64,000 nucleotides of DNA from Streptomyces sp. P9-A4 (lineage in GTDB: Bacteria; Actinomycetota; Actinomycetes; Streptomycetales; Streptomycetaceae): positions 434,001 to 498,000 of the forward strand of contig NZ_JAZIFY010000002.1 of assembly GCF_036634195.1 (NCBI RefSeq), in the 5' to 3' direction. The position numbers were made by a program, and so were the translations under genes. Position 1 is the stretch's first letter; the number at the start of each line of letters is the position of its first letter. Below are positions 54,910-62,777 of this stretch, one piece after another. The notes beneath the pieces are model-generated. The model was not told the DNA's origin. It saw only the letters and a program-made list of their open reading frames with translations, and ran no database searches.

Positions 54910-56273
54910 CCAGCGGCATCCTGACCCCGTCCGCCCGGAGGGGGACGGCCGGTCCGGCCGACACCCCGGGTGTGCCCGCCGCCCGCTCCTTCGGGGCGTT
55001 CGTGGCGGCGGCCGCCGCCGACGGCCGGCTCGTCGTCCAGCCCCGGATGGGCTTCAGCGACCCGCATCTGATGCGGGCGGGTCTGGAGCGCACCAAGGCA
55101 GCGGCGGCGACCACCGTGGGCACCCTCACCATCGACAGCTACACCCGGGTGGGTGACGCGGCGGGCGCCCGCGCCTCCCTGGCCGAGGGGCTGCCGCTCA
55201 ACGGCTACCCGATCGCCAGCCACCCCACGGCGCTCACCCGCGACCTCCTCGACGGGCTGCTCGACGCGAGCTTCCCCGTCCAGGTCCGGCACGGCTCCTC
55301 GCGCCCGGAGGCGATCATCCGCGCGCTGGCCGCGGCGGGCCTGGACGCCACGGAGGGCGGACCGGTCTCCTACTGCCTGCCCTACGGCCGCACCCCGCTC
55401 GCCGAGTCGGTCGACAACTGGGCGCGCGGCTGCGAGCTGCTCGCGTCCCTGGTCCCGGAACCCCGGGTGCCCCACCTGGAGACCTTCGGCGGCTGCATGC
55501 TCGGCCAGTTGTGCCCACCGGGACTGCTCGTGGCACTCAGCCTCCTGGAGGGACTGTTCTTCGCCCGGCACGGCATCCGCAGCGTCTCGCTGAGCTACGC
55601 CCAGCAGACCGATCCGGTCCAGGACGAGGAGGCGGTACGGGCGCTGCGCAGGCTCGCCGCGGAGTTCCTCCCCGCCGAGGTGGACCGGCACGTGGTGCTC
55701 TACACGTACATGGGGGTGTTCCCACGGACCGCGCACGGGGCGACCCGGCTCCTTGAGGCCTCCGCCCGGCTCGCCGTCCGGTCCGGGGCGCACCGGCTGA
55801 TCGTGAAGACGGCGGCCGAGGCGCATCGCATCCCGACCGTCGACGAGAACGTCCGCGCGCTGGAGACGGCCGCGTCCACGGCCGTCCTGACGGAGCACCC
55901 CGCCGGGGGCACCCCGCCCGCCGGCGCCGGCGGGCCGGACGGGGCCGACAGCGAGGTGTACGCGGAGGCCCGCGCGTTCGTCGAAGCGGTCCTCGATCTC
56001 GACGCCGACCTCGGCCGGGCGCTGCGGACCGCCTTCGCCCGTGGCCACCTCGACGTCCCCTACTGCCTGCACCCCGACAACGCGGGCCGGTCCCGCAGCT
56101 TCGTCGACGACCGCGGCCGGCTGCGCTGGTCGGACGCGGGGGCCATGCCGGTGGCGCCCTCGCTGGTCGCCGGCGCCCGGTCGGCGCTCACCTCGGAGGG
56201 GCTGCTCACCGCCCTCCACGGAGTGGCCGCCCGCTTCGACACGGCGCGCGAGGAAACGGCCGACCGCCGCTGA
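54906..56273 (+). CDS. Glutamate (methylaspartate) mutase E subunit
   Basis: 455 residues from the ATG overlapping the S-subunit stop. The TIM-barrel E subunit can be followed by its conserved stretches: VQPRMGFSDPHLMRAGL near the start, LPLNGYPIASHP, PVQVRHGSSRPEAIIRA, GGPVSYCLPYGRTPLAESVDNW, ETFGGCMLGQLCPPGLLVALSLLEGLFF and VKTAAEAHRIPT. It holds the glutamate substrate and the adenosyl radical. The pair supplies 3-methylaspartate in peptide clusters such as those of friulimicin and skyllamycin, which fits a building block here. The family length (about 480) is met. Confidence 0.95.
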   Translation: MTSGILTPSARRGTAGPADTPGVPAARSFGAFVAAAAADGRLVVQPRMGFSDPHLMRAGLERTKAAAATTVGTLTIDSYTRVGDAAGARASLAEGLPLNGYPIASHPTALTRDLLDGLLDASFPVQVRHGSSRPEAIIRALAAAGLDATEGGPVSYCLPYGRTPLAESVDNWARGCELLASLVPEPRVPHLETFGGCMLGQLCPPGLLVALSLLEGLFFARHGIRSVSLSYAQQTDPVQDEEAVRALRRLAAEFLPAEVDRHVVLYTYMGVFPRTAHGATRLLEASARLAVRSGAHRLIVKTAAEAHRIPTVDENVRALETAASTAVLTEHPAGGTPPAGAGGPDGADSEVYAEARAFVEAVLDLDADLGRALRTAFARGHLDVPYCLHPDNAGRSRSFVDDRGRLRWSDAGAMPVAPSLVAGARSALTSEGLLTALHGVAARFDTAREETADRR

Positions 56274-56356
56274 ACCCGCCTCGCGCCGCCCCGAGCCGAC
56301 CCGCCCCACCCCGAGCGAACCTCACCTCACCGCTTGTATCCGAACGGAGTCGTCCC

Positions 56357-57367
56357 ATGGAACAGTTCTCTCCCCTCCTCTCCCCCGTCCCCCAGTCGCC
56401 GCCGCCCCTCGGCGAGCACCTGCGTTCGCCCCAGTTGCGCGCCGCCATGCTGGTCCAGCAGGAAGCCCTGTACGCGGCGCGGGAGTTCCTGCGCGGCGAG
56501 GGGTTCACCGAGCTGCTGCCGCCGCTGGTCGGGCCGGTCACGGACCCGGGCGGGCGGGGCGCGAAGGCCCTGGACGTGGACTACTACGGGCACCCGTACA
56601 AGCTGATGACCAGTGCGATCCTCTACAAGCAGGCCTCGCTGCACGGCTTCCCGAAGCTCTTCTACATCGCGCCCAACGTCCGTGTGGAGCCCGAGGAGAC
56701 CGCCTCGACGGGACGGCACCTCGTCGAGTTCCACCAGATCGACGTGGAGATCGCCGGGGCGAGCCGGGAGGACGCGCAGGACGTGGCCGCCGGGATGCTC
56801 ACCCACATCGTCGAGCACGTGTGGACGGCCGTTCCCGAGGTCCTGGCCGAACTGGGCAGGGACGAGCTGGACTTCGCCGAACTCCGTACCGGCAAGTTCG
56901 ACTCGTGCAGCCACGAGGAGGCGGTCACCCGCCTGGTCAACGGCGGGCATCCGCAGAGCCCGGACGCCGAGATCGACTGGACGGGCGAGCGCATCCTCTC
57001 CCTGGAGGCCGACCGGCCCTTCTTCGTCAACGACTACCCCAAGGGCTCGCGCGGCTTCTACGACCGCGAGGACCCCGAGAACCCGGGCGTGCTGCGGAAC
57101 TTCGACCTGCTGGCGCACGGCGGCTACGGCGAGCTGGTGAGCGGCAGCGAGCGCGAGGCCGACTACGCCACGATCGTCACCCGGATGCGCGAGAGCGGTG
57201 AGAACCCGGCCAAGTACGCCTGGTACCTGGACCTGGCCCGCGAGGGCATCCCGGCCAGCGCCGGCTTCGGCATGGGTCTCCAGCGGCTCGTCCGCTTCCT
57301 CACCGGGCTCGACTCGCTCTGGCAGGTCAGCGCCTACCCGAAGCTCCCCGGGGTGGTGGCTCCGTGA
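56357..57367 (+). CDS. Aspartyl-tRNA-synthetase paralog without anticodon domain (AsnA-like amidase candidate)
   Basis: 336 residues, only the class II catalytic core. Motif 2 is NVRVEPEETASTGRHLVEFHQ with Arg109, motif 3 is GFGMGLQRLV near 303-311. The N-terminal OB-fold anticodon domain of AspRS/AsnRS is absent. Archaeal proteins of this type are asparagine synthetases that amidate Asp with ATP and ammonia. Sitting just after glutamate mutase, it could amidate 3-methylaspartate to 3-methylasparagine, or activate an amino acid for transfer. Its GTGA overlap with the next gene shows translational coupling. It is not a housekeeping synthetase. Confidence 0.82.
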   Translation: MEQFSPLLSPVPQSPPPLGEHLRSPQLRAAMLVQQEALYAAREFLRGEGFTELLPPLVGPVTDPGGRGAKALDVDYYGHPYKLMTSAILYKQASLHGFPKLFYIAPNVRVEPEETASTGRHLVEFHQIDVEIAGASREDAQDVAAGMLTHIVEHVWTAVPEVLAELGRDELDFAELRTGKFDSCSHEEAVTRLVNGGHPQSPDAEIDWTGERILSLEADRPFFVNDYPKGSRGFYDREDPENPGVLRNFDLLAHGGYGELVSGSEREADYATIVTRMRESGENPAKYAWYLDLAREGIPASAGFGMGLQRLVRFLTGLDSLWQVSAYPKLPGVVAP

Positions 57368-58743
57368 GCGGGCTGCGGGCGGCGGGATTCCCCGAGGGCG
57401 CGGTGCGCGCGCGGGCCAGGAACGGCACCGCGGAGGTGTTCCCTCCCGCGGGCGGGTACGGCGAGGAGCTGTACGGCCAGACCGGCGGCGTCCCGGCGGA
57501 CGGACAGACAGGTGCGGGGCTCGCGGATCCGCCGCCGGACGCGTTGGACCGGGCGCGGATCGCCCCGCCGGTGTTCATGCCCCGGCGGCTGGAGAAGCTG
57601 ATCGAGCTGGGCCGGGAACCGGGCCACGACGACGTGGAGCTGCGTACCGACGTGGGCGGGTTCACCAGTGAACTCCCGCTGTTCCTCTCGGCGTTCGGCT
57701 CCACCAGGGCGGGCAGCGGTGATCTGGGCGTGGCCGCCGGCCGGCAGGCGGCGCGGCTCGGCATCCCGATGGTGATCGGCGAGAACATGGTGCCGGTGCA
57801 CGGCTACCGGCGGGGTGCGGGGGACGGCGTGCGCTCGGCGCTGCTCGCCCGGATCGCCGCGTACACGGAGTGCGTGGCCGACGGGGTCGGCGGGGTGGTG
57901 GTCCAGCAGTCCACCGAGGACGCCGACTCGGAGGTGTGGAACCTGGTCTACAGCGACCCGGGGACCCGCCCGCTGCTCGATTCGGGGCGGCTCGCCTTCG
58001 AGCTGAAGACCGGCCAGGGAGCCAAGCCGGGCCTGGGCGGGATGACCGTCGTCGGCCGGGCCGACGCCGAGCGGCTCGCCGGCCGGTTCACGGTCCGCGA
58101 CGTGCTCGGTGACGACAGGGACGGTGACGGCCATCGCCTGCGGTGTGCCACTCCCGGCACCTTCACCGAGGAGATCGTCCGCCAGCAACTGCGGTTCATG
58201 CGGAACAACTTCCCCAAGGCCCGCACCTGGGTGAAGTTCCACCCGGGCCGTGACGTGGCCCGAGCGGCGGCGACCGCCTGGCGGGCCGGCGCGGACGCCG
58301 TCACCGTCGACGGCGCCGAGGGCGGGACCGGCTGGGCCCCCCGGGTCTTCCTGGACCAGGTCGGTCTGAGCCTGGCGGACTGCTTGCGGCTGATCGCCGC
58401 CTCGGGCGGGCGCCCCGAGGGCGCCCACGGGTGCCTGCTGGCCACCGGCCGCATGTGGGAGGGCGGCAGGGCGGTACGCGCGCTCGCCCTCGGCGCCCGC
58501 GCGGTGGGCCTCGGCCGGGCGGCGCTGATCGCGGTGGACGAGGACCCCGAGAACGGTCTCGTCCGTCTGGCCGAGGCGCTGGCCCTGGAGACCCGCCTGC
58601 TGGTGAGCGCCCTCGGCAAGTACGCGGCGGACGCCCTCGCGCCGGAGGACCTCTGGTGGCCCGGCGGCCCGTTCTCCGCCCCCGGGGCGGACCTTCCGGT
58701 CCCGGTGTCCCTGGACGCGGGCGGCTCCGGAGGCCCGTCATGA
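57364..58743 (+). CDS. Glutamate-synthase-like FMN enzyme (GltB synthase-domain family)
   Basis: 459 residues from the GTG overlapping the previous stop. The FMN-binding synthase domain of GltB is evident: VELRTDVGGFTSELPLFLSAFGS, FELKTGQGAKPGLGGM, VKFHPGRDVARAAATAWRAGADAVTVDGAEGGTGWAP and ALGARAVGLGRAAL. The glutaminase domain is missing, and the cysteine-rich 3Fe-4S motif expected after the GLGRA region is not seen. It could form a C-N bond from ammonia and a 2-oxo acid, or oxidise an amino acid. In this operon it probably works with the mutase or the AsnA-like protein; the substrate is unknown. Confidence 0.8.
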   Translation: MSGLRAAGFPEGAVRARARNGTAEVFPPAGGYGEELYGQTGGVPADGQTGAGLADPPPDALDRARIAPPVFMPRRLEKLIELGREPGHDDVELRTDVGGFTSELPLFLSAFGSTRAGSGDLGVAAGRQAARLGIPMVIGENMVPVHGYRRGAGDGVRSALLARIAAYTECVADGVGGVVVQQSTEDADSEVWNLVYSDPGTRPLLDSGRLAFELKTGQGAKPGLGGMTVVGRADAERLAGRFTVRDVLGDDRDGDGHRLRCATPGTFTEEIVRQQLRFMRNNFPKARTWVKFHPGRDVARAAATAWRAGADAVTVDGAEGGTGWAPRVFLDQVGLSLADCLRLIAASGGRPEGAHGCLLATGRMWEGGRAVRALALGARAVGLGRAALIAVDEDPENGLVRLAEALALETRLLVSALGKYAADALAPEDLWWPGGPFSAPGADLPVPVSLDAGGSGGPS

Positions 58744-59156
58744 CCACGCCTGGAGCACCGTGTCCCGGCGGCGACGGCCGCGGGCCGGGGGGCCGACGGC
58801 CCGGCGGGCACCCCGGCTCCGGCGGTACGGCGAGGGGCACGGGTACGGGGAGCGGCGGCGACGCGGGCCTCGGCACCGTGTGCGCGCGGTTCGCGCTCTC
58901 CGAGCTGCCCGTGGTCACCGTGCGCCCCGAGCGCGCCGGACCGGCCTGCGCCGCCGCCGGGCGGGCCCTCCGCGCGGCGGGCCGGGGCTATCTGGGGGGC
59001 CGTCTTGAGCTGCGCACCCGGGGGCCCGCGCCGCGTACGGCCCGGCAGGCGGCAGCGCTGGTCGCCGCGGAGGAAAGGGCGGCGGCACTCGCCGTGGCCT
59101 CGGCGCTGCGCGGCGGCCCGGGAACGGCCCGGCTGAGGGTCCGCCCGCGCGGCTGA
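58740..59156 (+). CDS. Unknown small basic protein in the precursor operon
   Basis: 138 residues from the ATG overlapping the previous stop (ATGA), so translationally coupled. The N-terminal third is low-complexity Gly/Pro/Arg; then TVCARFALSELPVVTVRPERAGPACAAAGRALRAAGRGYLGG and a basic Ala/Arg-rich end. It resembles no family I can name. Conserved overlap suggests a partner or adapter of the glutamate-synthase-like enzyme. It may be only partly structured. Confidence 0.6.
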   Translation: MTTPGAPCPGGDGRGPGGRRPGGHPGSGGTARGTGTGSGGDAGLGTVCARFALSELPVVTVRPERAGPACAAAGRALRAAGRGYLGGRLELRTRGPAPRTARQAAALVAAEERAAALAVASALRGGPGTARLRVRPRG

Positions 59157-59181
59157 AACGCACGGGCGGGGCCGCGCCCGT

Positions 59182-59229
59182 ACCCGTACCGATGCCCGCA
59201 CCCGCACCCGTACCGATGCCCGCACCCGC
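59182..59229. repeat. 24-bp tandem repeat, two copies
   Basis: acccgtaccgatgcccgcac-type units at 59182-59205 and 59206-59229, in the gap before the exporter gene. Confidence 0.8.
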
Positions 59230-59318
59230 ACCACTGTCGACATCCGCACCCGCGCATGCCACTCCTCCAGTCCCTCCCCCTTCCCGAAGACCGCGTGACA
59301 CCGAGAGAAAGAGCACCC

Positions 59319-60575
59319 ATGGCCACGACATCCCCGGCGACCGTGCACTGGGGCAAGGTGGGCGCCCTCGTGGGCGGCCAGGCCGCGGTCCAGGGCGGCA
59401 GTTTCGCCCTGCTCATCGCCATGAACTGGACCGCCGTCCAGCTCGGGGGCACCCGGGCCGTCACCCTCCTCATGCTGGCGGCGACCGTCCCCCGGGCCCT
59501 GATGCTGATCTTCGGGGGCGCGGTCGCGGACGTCCTCGGTCCCCGGATCGTCATTCTGCGGGCCACGTCGGCGCGCGTGGCGGTCCTCGCGGCCGGCGCC
59601 CTGGTGGTGGCCGAGACCGACCGGCTCTGGCCGCTCGCTCTCGTCGCCGTCGTCGAGGGGTCGCTGCTCGGCCTGACCGGTCCCGCGTCCGGGGTGCTCC
59701 TGCCGCACTTCGCCGCCCGCGAGCACCTGGCCCGCGCCAATTCGCTGTACGGGATGGTGCTCCGCGTCGCCCCGATCGCCGGCGCGCCCGCCGGGGCCTG
59801 GCTCATCACCGTGGGGCACCTGTGGGTGGCGCTCGCGGTGGCCGCGGGAAGCTGCGCCGTATGGCTGGGGTGCGCCTCGTACGTCACCCGGGGCTTCACC
59901 CGGCCGCGCCGGGAGCCCGGGGTGTCGCTGGTGAAGCGTTCCGGTGACGGTTTCCGGCTGCTCGCGGCGCATCCCCGGCTGCGGTGGATGTTCCTGGCCT
60001 CCTTCACCATGGACCTGGCCTTCAGCTGGCCGGCCGAGGTGGCGCTGCCGCTGCTCGTGACCGATCACGGCTGGGGGGTCGCCGCGGTCGGTGGCGTCCT
60101 CGCCTGTTTCGGGGCGGGGGCGCTCGCTTCGAGCGCGCTCGGCGCGGTCTTCGCGCATCGCATCCCACTGTTCGCCCGGCTGGTGGTGAGCGGCGCGGGC
60201 CTGGCCGTGGGCATCGTGGTGATGGCCCTGATGCCCTCTGTGGTCACGCTGGCGGCGGTGGCCGCCGGGGTGGGCCTGCTGTCCGGGCTGAACGGTCCGG
60301 CGATCGTGACGGTCTATCAGCAGGCTTCGCCCGAGGGGCACATGGGGGCGGCGATGTCCACCCTCGCACTGGCCGGCATCGGAACGGCGCCGGTGTCCAT
60401 CGCCCTGTTCAGCACGGTCTCGCTGGGCCTCGGGGTCCAGCAGACCTGGCTGCTCTGCGGGGCGGTGGCCGTGCTCTCCCCGGTCTTCGCGCTGTTCGCG
60501 CTGCGCGCCCCGGCCTCGGCAGACGTTCCGGCCGCCGCCGTTCCCGTTCCCGACGACTCCCCCGCCACGGTGTGA
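59319..60575 (+). CDS. MFS exporter
   Basis: 418 residues from the ATG giving MATTSPATVHWGKV, ribosome site GAGAGAAAGAG; an upstream ATG at 59256 is less likely. About 12 membrane helices, with the MFS loop motif seen as ADVLGPRIVILRATSARV. It resembles the MFS_3/EntS-type exporters that pump peptides and siderophores. Position in the operon suggests export of, and self-protection from, the peptide. Confidence 0.88.
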   Translation: MATTSPATVHWGKVGALVGGQAAVQGGSFALLIAMNWTAVQLGGTRAVTLLMLAATVPRALMLIFGGAVADVLGPRIVILRATSARVAVLAAGALVVAETDRLWPLALVAVVEGSLLGLTGPASGVLLPHFAAREHLARANSLYGMVLRVAPIAGAPAGAWLITVGHLWVALAVAAGSCAVWLGCASYVTRGFTRPRREPGVSLVKRSGDGFRLLAAHPRLRWMFLASFTMDLAFSWPAEVALPLLVTDHGWGVAAVGGVLACFGAGALASSALGAVFAHRIPLFARLVVSGAGLAVGIVVMALMPSVVTLAAVAAGVGLLSGLNGPAIVTVYQQASPEGHMGAAMSTLALAGIGTAPVSIALFSTVSLGLGVQQTWLLCGAVAVLSPVFALFALRAPASADVPAAAVPVPDDSPATV

Positions 60576-60582
60576 GGACGCC

Positions 60583-61344
60583 ATGACCGAACTGATCACC
60601 ACTTCGCCTCCGAAGCCCCCGCCGTCCCCGCTCGCCGCCGCGCCCGCGCTGGCACCCGCCTCACTGGCCGCCGTGTACGTGGCTCCGCCGCCGGCCTCCT
60701 CGCCGGTGCCCGGCGCGCCACAGGTGTGGCTGGTCGACACGGCGGCCCACCGGGTGACCGCCGCCCGGTACGCCCCGTCTCTGCTGGACCGTCAGGAACT
60801 GGCGCGTGCCGCGGAGTTCCTGCGCGAGGCGGACCGGGACGCGTATCTCTGCGCCCATGTGGGGCTGCGCCGGCTCCTGGGCGCGTACCTCGGCCTCGCG
60901 CCCCGTGCGGTGACCGTCTCGCGCGCGCCGTGCCCGGGGTGCGGGGAGCCGCACGGCCGGCCGGTGCTGCCGGGGGACGCGCTGCACTTCTCGCTCTCCC
61001 ACTGCGAGGGGCTGAGCCTGCTCGCCTTCGCGACCAGCCCGGTGGGCGTGGACGTGGAGGCGGTGCCGCCGCCGGAGACGGTCGCCGAGACCGCCGACGT
61101 CCTGCACCCCCGGGAGGCGGCGGAACTCGCCGCGCTGCCCGAGGCCGAACGCGCCCTCGCCTTCACCCGGGTATGGACGCGCAAGGAGGCGTATCTGAAG
61201 GGCCTGGGGGTGGGTCTGTCCGAGGATCCGGCCGCGGACTACGTCGGTTCGGGGCCGGTACCCGCCGCGCCGCCCGGCTGGTCCCTCACCGACGTCATCG
61301 TCCCTTCGGGACACTGCGCGGCGGTGGCGCTGAGCCTGCCGTGA
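60583..61344 (+). CDS. Sfp-type phosphopantetheinyl transferase
   Basis: 253 residues, eight bases after the exporter. Signatures are present: FSLSHCEGLSLLAFATSPVGVDVEAV (metal and CoA site with DVE) and FTRVWTRKEAYLKGLG (WxxKEAxxK). It transfers phosphopantetheine from CoA to the conserved serines of the T domains, without which the NRPS are inactive. A Pro/Ala-rich N-terminal extension of about 45 residues precedes the domain. It is the last gene of the precursor operon and probably the right edge of the cluster. Confidence 0.93.
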   Translation: MTELITTSPPKPPPSPLAAAPALAPASLAAVYVAPPPASSPVPGAPQVWLVDTAAHRVTAARYAPSLLDRQELARAAEFLREADRDAYLCAHVGLRRLLGAYLGLAPRAVTVSRAPCPGCGEPHGRPVLPGDALHFSLSHCEGLSLLAFATSPVGVDVEAVPPPETVAETADVLHPREAAELAALPEAERALAFTRVWTRKEAYLKGLGVGLSEDPAADYVGSGPVPAAPPGWSLTDVIVPSGHCAAVALSLP

Positions 61345-61506
61345 GCCGGGGGCGGGGTCGTACCGGCCGACCTCGGGGCGGGTCGGGCGACGGCGGGAAC
61401 AGGCCTTCCCCGACGGCTTGTTCTCGTCCGCCCCGGTCCTGAACCCGCTGGTCGTGGGCTCCTGCCCGGTGATCTACTGGCGTGAGCCCCTGGAAGGACG
61501 TACCCC

Positions 61507-62256
61507 ATGCACACCGAGACGCTGCGGATTCCCATGCCCGACGGCGAGGCCGACGCCTTCGTCGCCTTCCCCGAAGGCGGCGGGCGCCGGCCCGGGGTGC
61601 TGCTGTACCCGGACGCCATCGGTCTGCGGCCGGCGATCGAGGCCATCGCCCGTGAACTGGCCGGGCACGGGTACTACGTGCTCGCCCCCAACCTCTACTA
61701 CCGGCACGGTCCGGCGCCGGTGGTCGAGCTTCCCGAGTACCTCTCGGCGGAGGCCAGGCCCGGATTGTTCGCCCGGCTGATGCCGTTCGTCGAGGCGCTC
61801 ACCACCGAGCGCGTCCTGCGCGACGCCGACGCCTACCTCGGGTTCCTCGCCTCGCGGCCCGAGGTCGACGCCGGCCCGGTCGCCGTGACCGGCTACTGCA
61901 TGGGCGCCGTCCTCGCGCTGCGCACGGCGGCGGCGCACCCCGACCGGGTGGCCGCCGTCGCCGGGTTCCACCCCGGCACCCTGGTGACCGACGGACCCGA
62001 CAGCCCGCACCTGCTCGCCCCGAAGGTGACCGCCGAGGTGCACTTCGGTCTCGCGGTGAACGACCTGTCGCCCGAAGCCTGCGGGAAGCTCGGGCGGACC
62101 CTGGAGACCGCGGGGGTACGCCACACCCTTGAGGTCTACCCCGACACCGTCCACGGTTTCACCATGGCCGACACCGACGCGTTCAGCGCCTCCGGGACGC
62201 GGCGCCACTGGGAGCGGCTGCTCCCGCTGCTCGACCGCGCCCTGAAGAACGGCTGA
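61507..62256 (+). CDS. Dienelactone hydrolase-family protein
   Basis: 249 residues, ribosome site GGAAGGACG. An alpha/beta hydrolase with the dienelactone hydrolase nucleophile as Cys131 in GYCMGA, His216 in TVHGF and an acid in AVND. The start (MHTETLRIPMPDGEADAFVAFPEGG) and YVLAPNLYYRHG are family-typical. Members hydrolyse enol-lactones; the physiological role here is unknown and no pathway partner is seen. 162 bases separate it from the PPTase gene. Confidence 0.9.
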   Translation: MHTETLRIPMPDGEADAFVAFPEGGGRRPGVLLYPDAIGLRPAIEAIARELAGHGYYVLAPNLYYRHGPAPVVELPEYLSAEARPGLFARLMPFVEALTTERVLRDADAYLGFLASRPEVDAGPVAVTGYCMGAVLALRTAAAHPDRVAAVAGFHPGTLVTDGPDSPHLLAPKVTAEVHFGLAVNDLSPEACGKLGRTLETAGVRHTLEVYPDTVHGFTMADTDAFSASGTRRHWERLLPLLDRALKNG

Positions 62257-62280
62257 GATCCCGCCCGGCGGGCGTCCGGT

Positions 62281-62688
62281 TCAGCGGCGGGGAGCCTCGT
62301 GCTCGACGTACGTGCGGAGCTTCCGCAGCGTGGCGGGGTTCGGTGCCTTGACGCCGTAGGTGCGGTCGGCGGTCACCGGGGTGACGGAGATCCGGCCGTC
62401 CCGGAAGAGGGCGGTGGAGTCGGAGTCCGCGCGGGTCTCGGTGCACTGCTCGCCGGGCACCTCCTCGCACGGGCCGAGGCCGATGGCGAAGGAGTCCTCG
62501 CCGACCTGCTCGTACGCGTGCCGGACGGCCTGCCCATGGCCGATGCCCGTCCGGCGCGGCGGGCCGGCGGGGTGGCCCGTGCCCACGTCGGGGTAGTCGG
62601 CCGGGCATCAGCCGGAAGAGGCTCCGGCGGCCGTGCGGGCCGGTTCCGGAGTCGCCGGTGCGGTCGGCCGGACGTCGGGTCCGTTCAT
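62281..62688 (-). pseudogene. SurE-like nucleotidase remnant
   Basis: The open part (62281-62586, 101 residues) reads YPDVGTGHPAGPPRRTGIGHGQAVRHAYEQ (over the preceding bases) to SDSTALFRDGRISVTPV and resembles the C-terminal third of SurE-type 5'/3'-nucleotidases. In the same frame upstream there is a stop (TGA at about 62610), then MNGPDVRPTAPATPEPARTAAG from an ATG at 62688 with a perfect ribosome site (AGGAGACCCGG). The catalytic N-terminal domain of SurE is missing. It looks like a decayed gene; the similarity is from memory. Confidence 0.4.
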
Positions 62689-62700
62689 CCGGGTCTCCTG

Positions 62701-62733
62701 CCGCGCCGCGCCCCGGAGCGGGGTGCGGCGCGG
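62701..62733 (-). terminator. Hairpin terminator after the oxidoreductase gene
   Basis: 14-bp arms with one mismatch (62701-62714 and 62720-62733), 45 bases past the oxidoreductase stop. Confidence 0.6.
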
Positions 62734-62777
62734 ATGACGCGCAGCGGAGGAAGAGAGCGGGCGGTGCTGCTCTCCGC

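Noticed and set aside
56357..57367. Housekeeping aspartyl- or asparaginyl-tRNA synthetase
   Set aside because: No anticodon-binding domain, half the usual length, and it is embedded in an overlapping biosynthetic operon.
62600..62620. TGA as a selenocysteine codon in the SurE-like frame
   Set aside because: No SECIS-like hairpin was recognised after it and SurE is not a selenoprotein; a decayed gene is simpler.
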